Positions 1 through 8,485 of a stretch of 64,000 nucleotides of DNA are shown piece after piece (positions within the stretch are counted from its first letter, which is position 1; every line of letters starts with the position of its first letter). The notes under the pieces are model-generated. The model made no database searches. It worked only from the letters and a program-made list of their open reading frames with translations, and was not told the origin of the DNA. The position numbers and the translations under genes are program-made. The DNA comes from Streptomyces sp. LUP47B (GTDB taxonomy: Bacteria; Actinomycetota; Actinomycetes; Streptomycetales; Streptomycetaceae), in contig NZ_MJAH01000001.1 of NCBI RefSeq assembly GCF_001746295.1, positions 57,192 through 121,191 on the forward strand. The letters are read 5' to 3'.

Positions 1-277
1 TCAGGAGCCACGCCGTCTGCCGGAGCAGCGGGAAGGGAATGCCGATCCAGGTCAGCAGGAGGTCCAGGGCCAGCAGGACGCAGATGCCGGCGTCGATGCC
101 GATCGGGAACACATAACTGAAGTTCCCGAAGCCCTTCATCAGAGCCAGCTCACGCACAGCAGCGTAAGACCCCGCAAAACCGATACCAGCGATGATCACG
201 GCACCGAACACGACGACACCGATGAGAACCCCATGCACCCGGGTCAGCTCGGCTAACCCGGCCCTCCCCGCAGTCAC
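1..277 (-). CDS. DUF2637 membrane protein, partial (3' end outside window)
   Basis: Reading the minus strand from a GTG at 277 gives 92 residues that run off the window edge. The start follows a GAGGGGAG ribosome binding site. The protein has a hydrophobic segment after the motif LTRVHGVLIGVV, then a second segment rich in Leu (CVLLALDLLLTW). This matches the DUF2637 family as I know it, a multi-pass membrane protein found on actinobacterial integrative elements and plasmids and often loosely tied to transfer or spread functions. The C-terminal part is missing, so I cannot say whether it carries the usual cytoplasmic tail. The specific role is unknown. The family assignment is fairly sure because the N-terminal block is highly characteristic. 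Confidence 0.75.
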   Translation of the reverse strand, partial: MTAGRAGLAELTRVHGVLIGVVVFGAVIIAGIGFAGSYAAVRELALMKGFGNFSYVFPIGIDAGICVLLALDLLLTWIGIPFPLLRQTAWLL

Positions 278-584
278 CGTCCCACTCCCCTCATCCCTAC
301 TCACAACTGCTCTCACACTGCCACGTGAGAGCCCGTTTGTGGCCTACGGGAACAAGACGGAGGGCCTCTTCCTCACCTACCGCGCCACCAGCAGCCTCGA
401 TCCCAGAAACCCGAACCCGCCGCGGCCGCCACTCAGTGCACACCTGGCCCGTGGCAACGCAGCATCCCGCTGAGCCCGCCTCATCGACGCCCTACTCCCC
501 CGGCCCCAGCCATACGCGCGCGGCGTACGCCACCCCAGCCCCTCCCGGTCGCCGCCCAGCCCGAGATCCGCCCGGCTCGTACGC

Positions 585-1313
585 TCACACGGTGCAGGAA
601 CCCAAGAGGATCCCGACAAAGGCGCCAGCCAGGAGAAACGGGCCGAACGGGATCGCAGCGTTACGACCGGCGCGCGGCACGAGGATGAGACCGACGCCGA
701 ACAACGCGCCGAACAGATACCCGGCGAATGTGCCGATCAGCACGACCCCCCAGCCGTACCAGCCCAGGACAGCCCCGAGCGCAGGAGCCAGCTTCACATC
801 GCCGAACCCGAAACTCCCCGGGTTGATCAGGAATAACACCAAGTGACAAACGCCGAGCGTGAGAGAGCCCAGCAACGCAGCCCGCCAACTGCCGCCGGCA
901 CCAGGCATCAGCGCGGCCCCTCCCAGGCCGACGAGCGCGCATGCCACGAACGGCAGGATGACGACGTCGGGCAGCCGGTGCACGGCGACATCGACGATGG
1001 CGAGCACCACGGCAATCGGCGCGAGCAACAGCCACACCAGCAACTCGGGACGGGCCCCAGCAGCCACCGCCAGCACACCACAAACCATGGCCACCACCGA
1101 GGAGATGACGGGCGTGTTCGCCCCGAACCTATCGCCGTCAGCGCAACGAGCCCGCCCCACCCACCCCGACCCGATCCCCTCCAAAGGGTGCCCTGCCGGA
1201 CACGCAGTCCGCGAAGACTCTCCCCACGGCACGGAGAGCCGGTACGCAACGCGCGGTATCAGCAAGCCCGTGCCAGCACCCCACAGAACAGCCACCACGG
1301 TGATCCACGACAT
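585..1313 (-). CDS. A24-type prepilin peptidase / leader peptidase (CpaA-TadV-like)
   Basis: A polytopic membrane protein of about 242 residues with six to seven hydrophobic segments. The two catalytic aspartates of the A24 aspartyl peptidases are recognisable: the first in IVDVAVHRLPD, the second in the GFGDVKLA block. Such enzymes cut the leader of type IV or Flp pilins at the cytoplasmic membrane face. It lacks the N-terminal methyltransferase domain of classical PilD and so resembles the short TadV/CpaA form. I start it at the ATG at 1313 (MSWITVV). The same frame is open up to 1562, but that upstream part is not hydrophobic and looks like noise. No clear ribosome binding site separates the possible starts, and no pilin gene is visible nearby, so its substrate must lie elsewhere. 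Confidence 0.8.
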   Translation of the reverse strand: MSWITVVAVLWGAGTGLLIPRVAYRLSVPWGESSRTACPAGHPLEGIGSGWVGRARCADGDRFGANTPVISSVVAMVCGVLAVAAGARPELLVWLLLAPIAVVLAIVDVAVHRLPDVVILPFVACALVGLGGAALMPGAGGSWRAALLGSLTLGVCHLVLFLINPGSFGFGDVKLAPALGAVLGWYGWGVVLIGTFAGYLFGALFGVGLILVPRAGRNAAIPFGPFLLAGAFVGILLGSCTV

Positions 1314-1582
1314 CTCCACCGAAAGGAGCTTAAGCTCAACCCGTCCTGATCCCCTCACAACCGGATGCAACGGCCCCGATCCCAGCGACGTCATCGCTTG
1401 ACCGGGCACCGGTCCACATCCTGCCCACCCGGCTGGTGATCGCGAGCGAAAGCAAGGACGTAGCCGACCTAGCGGATTTCCAGGGCTCGCCCCGGCTGCG
1501 GATTGCCTGCGTAGGACCGCGCCTGCACATGGAGTACGGCGTGGCAGCGGCGGAGTGCTCAACTACGATCGACCGCTGGAGA

Positions 1583-2101
1583 CTAACGCAGCGGCAGCTC
1601 CGCCAGCATGACAGCGAACACTGGGGAGTCCGGGGCAGACCTCTGCTCGCCGACCTTCTTGAAGCCCCAGTCCTCATACAGCCTCTGGACTCTGGGGTGC
1701 GTGACGTCCACTAGGAGGACTGCAAGGTCCTCGCCTCGGTTCTCCAACAGGGCGCGGGTAAGCCGATCGGCCAAGCCCTGCTTCCGGTACGCCTGACGAA
1801 CAGCCAACTCGGAGAACGCGAAGGTCAGAGTTCTCTCCGGCACCGGGTCGACGTATTCGCGCCACCACTCCCGGCCGTCCACCGCAGGAGCCCCGTACGC
1901 GAAGCCCACGGCTTCGTCCCGGTCGTAGGCCATCACGCACGAGTAGCCCTCTCGAGAACCCCAGTGATCGACATACCAGGGGAACTTGCTCCTGAATTCG
2001 TCGAGTGTTCCTCCCTGGGCGTCCCTGTGGATATCGATGATCGATTGCCGGATCTTTGGCAGGTCCTCGCGGACGAAGAAGCGGACGTCCAGGTCGGCCA
2101 T
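1583..2101 (-). CDS. GNAT-family N-acetyltransferase
   Basis: A 172-residue protein with the GNAT fold pattern: strand-rich N-terminus, then the acetyl-CoA pyrophosphate loop in AVRQAYRKQGLADRL (R-x-x-G-x-A form) near residues 115-130. The C-terminus has the usual Tyr/Trp-Gly-Phe block (YEDWGFKKVGEQ). It would transfer an acetyl group from acetyl-CoA to an unidentified amine. The ATG overlaps the stop of the upstream XRE-TPR gene in a TGATG arrangement, so the two are translationally coupled and probably functionally paired. Substrate unknown. Confidence 0.85.
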   Translation of the reverse strand: MADLDVRFFVREDLPKIRQSIIDIHRDAQGGTLDEFRSKFPWYVDHWGSREGYSCVMAYDRDEAVGFAYGAPAVDGREWWREYVDPVPERTLTFAFSELAVRQAYRKQGLADRLTRALLENRGEDLAVLLVDVTHPRVQRLYEDWGFKKVGEQRSAPDSPVFAVMLAELPLR

Positions 2102-3363
2102 CAGGGTCGGCTCCATTCGGATCGGTGGCGGTCTCCCCACTCTTGTGCGACCGAGGCGTCCGGCGCAAGAGAGATCAAGTCGCGGTAGAAGTCTCCGAGT
2201 AGAGATCGCATCCTTCCGGGGATCTGGTGCCCCGACATCATCTCGAAAACCTCGGAGGCTGTGGTGGTGGCCAGTTCGGCGTCCCGTTGGTGGACCTGGC
2301 ACAGGGCAAGCCGGGCCGTGGCCAAGGCCCGGTTCCGCTGAAACTGTTTAGGGATGCTGCCGAGCGCCTGGTGTGAGGCAGCCTCGGCCTCGGCGAAGTC
2401 TCCGATCCGGTCACGGGCGATGGCTGTCATCGCCATTAGCTCGGCCTCCCCGTAGAAGCTGATCCAGCTTGGGCGCGTCTCGTCCTTTCTCGCCTTACTC
2501 AGGGCTTCTTCGGCGTACCCGAGGGACCTGATGGCCGCTTGGCGGTCACCGATAGTGGCCTGACCAACTGCGGTGCGGGCGTGAGCGAGAGAGCCGTAAA
2601 AGGGATCTCGCCTCGCGATGCCCGTCGCCTGGGCGGCGTAGCCGGCGTCCACGGCGTCGGTGAAGTCTTCCCTCTGGTGGGCAAGCATCGCGTAGGAGTT
2701 CCAGACCCTCAGCTCGGCGATCGGATCCTTGGCCATCCCCGCGAGGTACAGGGCACGGTTTAGGCGGGCTTGGGCGCGGTCAAGCTGACGACCGTCGATG
2801 GCGGCCCACGCTGCCGTCGCCGTGTAGTTCGCGGCCACGGAATACAACCGCTGCCGGATGCGCTGGGACGCGGCCTGCCTGACTTTCTCAAGGGCGTCGT
2901 TCGCTCCTGCGAGTGCCGACCGCTCCAACGCCTCGTGGCCTCCTCGTGATGCGTCCAGAGCCATCAGGGCGTCCAGGCCGGAGCGGAGTCGGATCACGTC
3001 GGACGTGCCGACAGTGGAGGGCCGCGAATGGACGGGCACTACGACGGTGGCGGCGGTTCCAGTAGCGGTGGAGAGGAAACTTCTACGCTCCACAGGTGGC
3101 TCCGGTTCGGTGGTGGTGCGGCTTGCCGTTGGCGGGCGGAAGCCCAGCTCTTCGGCCGTACACCCGAATACTGCCTGTAAGGCTTCCCGCTGGCGGTGGT
3201 GGGGCCACTTGGTTTTTCCGGTTACCCAGTTGCGGACAGTTCGGTCGCTGACCGTTCCCTCGCATCCGCGAGAACGCAGGAAGCCGTTGACCTTCTCGGC
3301 CAACTCGGCCTGAGTAAGGCCTAGCTCGGCCATGGCAGCGGTGAGGCTCGCGTTCCCTTCCAC
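2101..3363 (-). CDS. XRE-family helix-turn-helix regulator with TPR-like C-terminal domain
   Basis: A 420-residue protein. Residues 1-75 form a helix-turn-helix of the XRE/Cro type (LGLTQAELAEKVN, then SDRTVRNWVTGKTKWP). A Pro/Thr-rich linker follows (residues 80-115). The remainder is an all-helical TPR-like region. This is the architecture of a large Streptomyces group of regulators (NsdA-like) that act on development or secondary metabolism; which gene it controls here cannot be told. The start is a GTG (3363), though an ATG eleven codons downstream is possible. It is transcribed divergently from the ATP-binding protein at 3523 and is coupled to the GNAT gene downstream. Confidence 0.8.
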   Translation of the reverse strand: MEGNASLTAAMAELGLTQAELAEKVNGFLRSRGCEGTVSDRTVRNWVTGKTKWPHHRQREALQAVFGCTAEELGFRPPTASRTTTEPEPPVERRSFLSTATGTAATVVVPVHSRPSTVGTSDVIRLRSGLDALMALDASRGGHEALERSALAGANDALEKVRQAASQRIRQRLYSVAANYTATAAWAAIDGRQLDRAQARLNRALYLAGMAKDPIAELRVWNSYAMLAHQREDFTDAVDAGYAAQATGIARRDPFYGSLAHARTAVGQATIGDRQAAIRSLGYAEEALSKARKDETRPSWISFYGEAELMAMTAIARDRIGDFAEAEAASHQALGSIPKQFQRNRALATARLALCQVHQRDAELATTTASEVFEMMSGHQIPGRMRSLLGDFYRDLISLAPDASVAQEWGDRHRSEWSRP

Positions 3364-3522
3364 ACATCCACGGTAGCCACTGAGGCCCCGTCAGTAGGCG
3401 TGAGTGCCCGGAAATTTCCGGTAGTACGCGGTGCATACGAGGCCGGCTTTTCCTCCTCTCATGGTGTCCAGGGTCGTTGACTGACGGTAGGCCGTCGTAC
3501 ACCGACACCCCCTGAGGTTCAG

Positions 3523-4161
3523 ATGATCGTGTCAGCGCAGCCCTGCCCCACCCGGAGTCCGGAGTCTTCCGCGATCCTCCCCGGTCTGGAGGAGAGCGCC
3601 GAGATCGCCCGTCAGCTCGTACGCACGACGTTCACTGCATGGGAGATGGAGCACCTGACGGACTCGGGAGTTCTCCTCGTGACCGAGCTGGTGGCCAACG
3701 CGGTTCAGCACACCAACTCCCGCTATATCAAGGTCGTCGTCTCCCGCTCCAGCACACGGTTCGTACGGATCGGGGTAGTCGACAGCGCCCGCATGCTGCC
3801 GGAAATGACCAAGCCGGGAGCCGATCTCCTCACCAGCGGCCGGGGCCTGCTCCTGATCGACGCTCTGTGCGAGCGCTGGGGAACGGACATGTATCGCTTG
3901 GGCAAGCAGGTCTGGGGCGAGTTGCGGGTGAGCCGGCCGGATGAACGGGGCGGGGGTGAGGGGCTGCGCGGGGACACGGCCGGCGACCCCCACGCCGACC
4001 CGCGCAGCGTCATCACGCGCGTCAACCAGCCCTCTTGTGCACACTCGGCCAGCGACGCACGCAACTGTTCGCACCTGTACCTCAGCCGGCTGCCTGTTCC
4101 CGTGAACATCGAGGCTGCGGCTGCGGTGGCACACGCTCTCATGGCCGGTGCTGTGGCGTGA
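3523..4161 (+). CDS. RsbW-like ATP-binding (anti-sigma-type) protein
   Basis: A 212-residue protein whose first ~145 residues form a HATPase_c_2 (GHKL) domain. The N box reads ELVANAVQH and the G box GRGLLLIDALCERWG. In Streptomyces such proteins are stand-alone serine kinases or anti-sigma factors in partner-switching networks. The last 65 residues are an uncommon Gly/Asp/Ala-rich tail with two Cys and no recognised domain; the gene may have been extended past the usual stop. The pairing with a divergent XRE-TPR regulator is very common in Streptomyces (DUF397/XRE/ATPase clusters), although no DUF397 gene is visible here. Confidence 0.8.
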   Translation: MIVSAQPCPTRSPESSAILPGLEESAEIARQLVRTTFTAWEMEHLTDSGVLLVTELVANAVQHTNSRYIKVVVSRSSTRFVRIGVVDSARMLPEMTKPGADLLTSGRGLLLIDALCERWGTDMYRLGKQVWGELRVSRPDERGGGEGLRGDTAGDPHADPRSVITRVNQPSCAHSASDARNCSHLYLSRLPVPVNIEAAAAVAHALMAGAVA

Positions 4162-4650
4162 CCGGGCGCCCAGATACCCCGTGTTTTCCCAGCAAGGGCT
4201 TTCTTCCTCCTGGTGAGCCGGTCGTGCACGTGCTCGAGGCTCGCTGCGACTTCCCCGGCTTTCGAGGAGGCGATGACATCGGAGTCGGCTGAAGGCGAGC
4301 AGCCCTGTGGCCTGTGGTCCGCGCCAGCTCGGAGCCGACATCGCTACGCCCCCCCGTGGGGACCGGAAGGTCTTTCACACCTTGGCCAAGCCTGACCGAA
4401 GCCCCGCGTGATCCACCGCTCGCCCGACGCACCGCGGCGCACGCCTGAGCATCTGCCGGGCTGCCTTGCCCTCGTCCAGGCCGCCGCGCCCCCGTAGCGG
4501 CGGTCACCTTTCCCCCATACCTCTGAGGCCCTGATGACCCCTATCCAGGCACTGAACACCGGCCCCGGACCGCTGTCTTTGCTCACCTTGAGACGGGGAC
4601 CGGTTGAGGCGGAGGGGGCTGCTACACGCACACCGGCATGGGGTGTGTCC
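4162..4650. other. Non-coding gap of about 490 bp
   Basis: No frame in this stretch has convincing codon bias or a recognisable family. It presumably holds the promoter for the operon that begins at 4651. I see no strong terminator hairpin or repeated operator. Confidence 0.5.
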
Positions 4651-5643
4651 ATGAGTGGCGCCTTTCAGCCGCGATTCCACCCGGCTGGCTTCGACCGTGC
4701 GCTGCGCGTCGTGCTGGACGACGCACGGGCTGGGCGATGGCGGTCGATGAAAGTCCTGCTGGAGACCTGCGCCACGTGGGGATTACGGACTTCACGAAGC
4801 CAGGTCCTGGCGGCGGCAGCGGCCAACGCAGACGCCGTCGAAGCGTGGTTGCAGGAGGAGCCACACGTCAACGCGGTGATGATGCAGGCGCGTGTGTGGG
4901 TGGAGCGGGCACTGAACGCACACCGTGCCGGACAGCGGGATGCGGGATCACTGGCCGATCGTGCGCGCAGGGCGTGCCGGGAGGCGACCCGGTGCTGGCC
5001 CGACGACCCTGTGCCATGGGTGGGCTTACTGGCGTTAGCGCAGGTGGACTCCCCGGACGTGTACCAGCGTCGGCCGGAACACCGAGCGGAGGCCTGGGAG
5101 TACATGCTGCCGTACGGCCCCTGGGGGCTGCTGCGTGAAGTCCAGGAGCGTGATCCGGGCAACCGGGAAGCGTGGCACCGCATGCTGCAGGCGATGCAGG
5201 CCTACGGGGCGAACGCGCACGACTTCGTGCGCTGGGTGTCGACCTGGGCGCCGGCAGGGTCACCGCTGGTGCTGCTGTCGCTGTACCTCCACGCGGAGCA
5301 CTACGGGATCCAGCGGGCCAACGGCCAGCTCACACCCCTGTACTGGACGAGGGATCCGGTCTCCCACGACACGCTCCGCGCGCTGGCCTGGTGGTTCCCG
5401 CAGGCCGATGCCAGGTCGTGGTCGCCGCTGGATTTGAACCATCTCGCGCAGGCGCTGCACTCGGGCGGGTTCGGCGAGGGAGCGGCTGCGGTCTTTGAGG
5501 CGATCGGGCCCTACGTCACGCCCGTGCCGTGGAAGTACGTCGCTGACGCACCGGAACGGTGGCTGGAGGAATTCGAGCGGGCTCGCAGCCGCTACGTACG
5601 CGATCCGCAAACCGGGCCGCTGCACGCCGGGCGACGCCGATGA
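4651..5643 (+). CDS. Unknown helical protein, family member A (paralogue of 5808 and 54841 genes)
   Basis: A 330-residue soluble, Trp-rich, mostly helical protein with no domain I can name. Diagnostic blocks are LRTSRSQVLAAAA near residue 45, PVPWVGLLAL near 115, GPWGLLREVQERDPGNREAWHRM near 155 (quoted in part: GPWGLLREV, DPGNREAWHRM), and a C-terminal LNHLAQALHSGGFGEGAA followed by VTPVPWKYV. The same blocks recur in the next gene and in the minus-strand gene at 54841, so this is a real family. The ATG at 4651 follows GGGGTGT. It is the first gene of a likely operon with member B, an APC permease and a glutamine-synthetase-like ligase. An accessory or regulatory role in amine uptake or gamma-glutamylation is inference from context only. 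Confidence 0.75.
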   Translation: MSGAFQPRFHPAGFDRALRVVLDDARAGRWRSMKVLLETCATWGLRTSRSQVLAAAAANADAVEAWLQEEPHVNAVMMQARVWVERALNAHRAGQRDAGSLADRARRACREATRCWPDDPVPWVGLLALAQVDSPDVYQRRPEHRAEAWEYMLPYGPWGLLREVQERDPGNREAWHRMLQAMQAYGANAHDFVRWVSTWAPAGSPLVLLSLYLHAEHYGIQRANGQLTPLYWTRDPVSHDTLRALAWWFPQADARSWSPLDLNHLAQALHSGGFGEGAAAVFEAIGPYVTPVPWKYVADAPERWLEEFERARSRYVRDPQTGPLHAGRRR

Positions 5644-5807
5644 ACGGCCCCCGCAGCACCTTCCGAGGCCCGCCCACTGCCCGAGGCCGTGCCTTACACG
5701 CCGCAGTGTCCCGCCCCCTTCACCGTCCCCTCGCTTCCGGAGGTAACTGCGTTGTCTTCCAAGCGGTCGCCGAAACCATCGAGCCCCTCAACCTCCCCGA
5801 GGCACAC

Positions 5808-6878
5808 ATGCCTGACTCGTTAGCAACCAGCACCGCCTTCCCCCGCGGCGGAGAGCGAGCATCAACCCCCTATGGCATGCCCCTGATCGTCAGTCCCGTC
5901 GGTGCCGACTCCGATCTGCGGGACGCTCTCGAAGACCTGAAACTGGGGCGCCACTCGGCCACCCGTGACCTTCTGTCCCGGACGGGGGCGCACTGGGCAC
6001 TGCGCACGAGCCGCAGCCAGCTCCTCGCCGCCGGCGCGGGGGAGGCCGGTGTCTTCAAGGCATGGCGGGACGAGGAGCCGGACAGTCCGCACGCCGGCAT
6101 GATGTGGGCGCGGGCGCTCACCCGGGCGGCAGTGGAGGCCTACCGCAAGGGTGAGCGTCAGGAGGTGGTGGGGCGCGCCGCAGCCCTGGCGCAGCAGGAG
6201 TGGCGCAGGCTGGACCACCTGTGGCCGGAGTGTCCGGTGCGGTGGATCGGCCGCCTGCACCTCACCCAGCTTCCCTACGCCGCCCACTACTTCGACCCCT
6301 ACGCGCAAAGTCGCCGGGCTCCGTGGGATCAGTTGGACGATCCGGCGATGCATTACCGGGGGCCGTGGCCGCTTCTGGATGAGGTCAACCGGCTCCACCC
6401 CGGCAACCGGGAGGGCCATCACCGCATGCGCGAGTACTTCCTGTACCGCGGCGGCGGGGCAGCGGCCGCAATGCAGTTCTCGGCCTGGCTCGTGTCCGGC
6501 AGGCTGTCGAATCCGGAGCTGCTCATGCTGCCGGTGTACTCGCTCCTGGACCTCTACCGGGAGCGGCACGGCGACGGCCGGGGCGGCGCGCTGCAGTTCT
6601 GGCAGACCGCGCAGGTGCGGCACTTCGCCTGCCGGGCCTACGACGAATGGTTCGCGCATGTCCCAGCTGCCGAGTACCCCTGGCTGTCGATCTCCGATCT
6701 GAGCCATCTGGCTCATGCCCTGGTGGCCTGCGGGGAGAACGAGCGGGCCGCGTGGGTGTTCAAGGCGATGGGCCCCTACGCCATGCCGCAGCCCTGGAAA
6801 GACGTCAACGCCAGCCTCGGCCGCTCCCAGGACTGGACCGACGCATTCCTGCGCATCCGCGCATCCGTCCTGCGATAG
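5808..6878 (+). CDS. Unknown helical protein, family member B
   Basis: A 356-residue paralogue of the preceding gene. Matching blocks include LRTSRSQLLAAGAG, PVRWIGRLHL, GPWPLLDEV with HPGNREGHHRM, LSHLAHALVACGENERAA and MPQPWKDV. No signal peptide, membrane segment or catalytic signature is visible. I chose the ATG at 5808, preceded by a weak GAGG. The frame stays open upstream to 5559 but that stretch overlaps member A and has no family similarity. It lies about 110 bp upstream of the permease on the same strand. The tandem A-B pair may form a heteromer; that is conjecture. Confidence 0.75.
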   Translation: MPDSLATSTAFPRGGERASTPYGMPLIVSPVGADSDLRDALEDLKLGRHSATRDLLSRTGAHWALRTSRSQLLAAGAGEAGVFKAWRDEEPDSPHAGMMWARALTRAAVEAYRKGERQEVVGRAAALAQQEWRRLDHLWPECPVRWIGRLHLTQLPYAAHYFDPYAQSRRAPWDQLDDPAMHYRGPWPLLDEVNRLHPGNREGHHRMREYFLYRGGGAAAAMQFSAWLVSGRLSNPELLMLPVYSLLDLYRERHGDGRGGALQFWQTAQVRHFACRAYDEWFAHVPAAEYPWLSISDLSHLAHALVACGENERAAWVFKAMGPYAMPQPWKDVNASLGRSQDWTDAFLRIRASVLR

Positions 6879-6991
6879 CAGCGCCGTGGCGAACAGCCGC
6901 TCCCCGCCAGGGCGCCAACGCGCCCCCGGCCCGTCCGTCTCCCCTTCTTCACAATGAAAGTGGATCTCTGGTGTCTCACAGAAGCGCTGCC

Positions 6992-8485
6992 ATGACGGCA
7001 TCAGCCAGTGACGATGACGTCCTGGCCGCCCTCGGGATCAAACCCGAGCTCTCCCGAAAGATGGGCACTTTCGGCAATTTCGCGATCAGCTTCTCGGTCA
7101 TCTGCATCCTGGCCGGCGGCATGAGCTTGTTCGGGTTCGGCCTGGGCCACGGCGGCCCGGTGGTCATGCTCGGCACGTGGATCGTCATCGGCTTCATGAC
7201 GCTGCTGGTCGGCCTGTCCCTGGCCGATGTCGTCTCCGCCTACCCCACCAGCGGGGGCCCGTACTTCATGGCCGACAAGCTCGGCGGGGCCAGCTGGGGC
7301 TGGGTGACCGGCTGGCTGAACCTGCTCGGTCTGCTCGGCGCGATCGCCGGTATCGACTACGGGGCCGCCACCTTTGTCGGAGCCTTCGCGCAGATGCAGT
7401 GGGGCATCACCCCCACGGACGGCACCACCATGACCATCTTCGGGTGCATCCTGCTCCTGCACGGGCTGCTGAACTCGGCCGGGGTGCGCCTGGTCACCGT
7501 GCTGAACTCGATATCCGTGTGGTGGCAGCTGGGCGGTGTCGCCGTCATCGTCGGCGCCCTCACCATCACCCCGGCCCAGCATCAGTCGGCGAGCTTCGTC
7601 TTCACGCACTTCCACAACGACACCGGCTTCTCCAGCCCCTTCTACGTCGCTCTGATCGGCTCTCTCCTGGCGGGTTACACGTTCTGCGGCTACGACGCCT
7701 CCGCCCATGTCGCCGAGGAGACCAACGACGCCCAGACCTCCGCACCCAAGGGCATCGTCCGCTCCATCTGGGTGTCCTGGGCGGCCGGGTTCGTGCTCCT
7801 GGCCGGGCTGCTGTTCGCCATGCAGGACTACACGGGCACGCAGAACTCCGCGACCGGGGTGCCGCCCGCGCAGATCTTCCTCGACGACCTCGGCGCATCC
7901 GGGGCCAAGGCGCTGCTCCTGGTCGTCATCGTCGCGATGCTGTTCTGCGGCAACGCCGAAGTCGCCGCGGCCAGCCGCATGGTCTACGCCTTCTCCCGCA
8001 GCCGGGCCCTGCCGGGCTGGCAGAGCTGGCGGATCGTCAACGACCGCACAAAGACGCCCACAAGGGCGGTGTGGTTCGTCATCGTCGTGCCGTTCGTGCT
8101 CGCCCTGCCAGCTCTGTGGTCGCCCGCCGCCTACGGCGCGATCACCGCGATCAACGCCGTCGGCATGACCCCGGCCTACGGCATCCCCGTCCTCCTCGCC
8201 CTGGCCAAGGGCCGCGACTACCGGCCCGGCCCCTGGAGCCTGGGGCGCTGGCGGCGCCCGATCGGGTACGTCGCGGTCGTCTACGTCGCGGTCATCACCC
8301 TCGTGTTCTGCCTGCCGCAGTCCTCGCCGATCACCACCGAGTCCTTCAACTACGCCGGGGTGACCCTGCTGGCCGCGCTGCTGCTGGCCTGGGGTACCTG
8401 GCTGACCCGCGGCAAGCAGCAGTACCAGCTCACCGCCGCCCACACCGCCCGGCCCGACGAAGCCATGATCAGTGAGGGCTTCTGA
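6992..8485 (+). CDS. APC-superfamily amino-acid/amine permease
   Basis: A 497-residue integral membrane protein with about twelve hydrophobic helices. The sequence FAISFSVICILAGG in helix 1 and the later EETNDAQTSAPKGIVRSI loop are typical of the amino acid/choline transporter (ACT) branch of APC permeases, which includes GABA- and polyamine-type carriers. It would import an amine or amino acid by secondary transport. The start is either the ATG at 6992 or a GTG at 6971; neither has a strong ribosome binding site. The stop overlaps the start of the glutamine-synthetase-like gene (TGATG), so uptake and ligation are translationally coupled. This suggests the ligase acts on the imported substrate. 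Confidence 0.85.
   Translation: MTASASDDDVLAALGIKPELSRKMGTFGNFAISFSVICILAGGMSLFGFGLGHGGPVVMLGTWIVIGFMTLLVGLSLADVVSAYPTSGGPYFMADKLGGASWGWVTGWLNLLGLLGAIAGIDYGAATFVGAFAQMQWGITPTDGTTMTIFGCILLLHGLLNSAGVRLVTVLNSISVWWQLGGVAVIVGALTITPAQHQSASFVFTHFHNDTGFSSPFYVALIGSLLAGYTFCGYDASAHVAEETNDAQTSAPKGIVRSIWVSWAAGFVLLAGLLFAMQDYTGTQNSATGVPPAQIFLDDLGASGAKALLLVVIVAMLFCGNAEVAAASRMVYAFSRSRALPGWQSWRIVNDRTKTPTRAVWFVIVVPFVLALPALWSPAAYGAITAINAVGMTPAYGIPVLLALAKGRDYRPGPWSLGRWRRPIGYVAVVYVAVITLVFCLPQSSPITTESFNYAGVTLLAALLLAWGTWLTRGKQQYQLTAAHTARPDEAMISEGF

Noticed and set aside
1..277. Evidence for a complete integrative conjugative element at the left edge
   Set aside because: Only a DUF2637 gene is present; no integrase, rep, tra or attachment site is visible in the window.
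7001..8443. Long open frame (480 codons) opposite the permease gene
   Set aside because: It is a mirror of the permease's codon bias; composition is Gly/Asp/His/Arg-rich with no family and no ribosome binding site.
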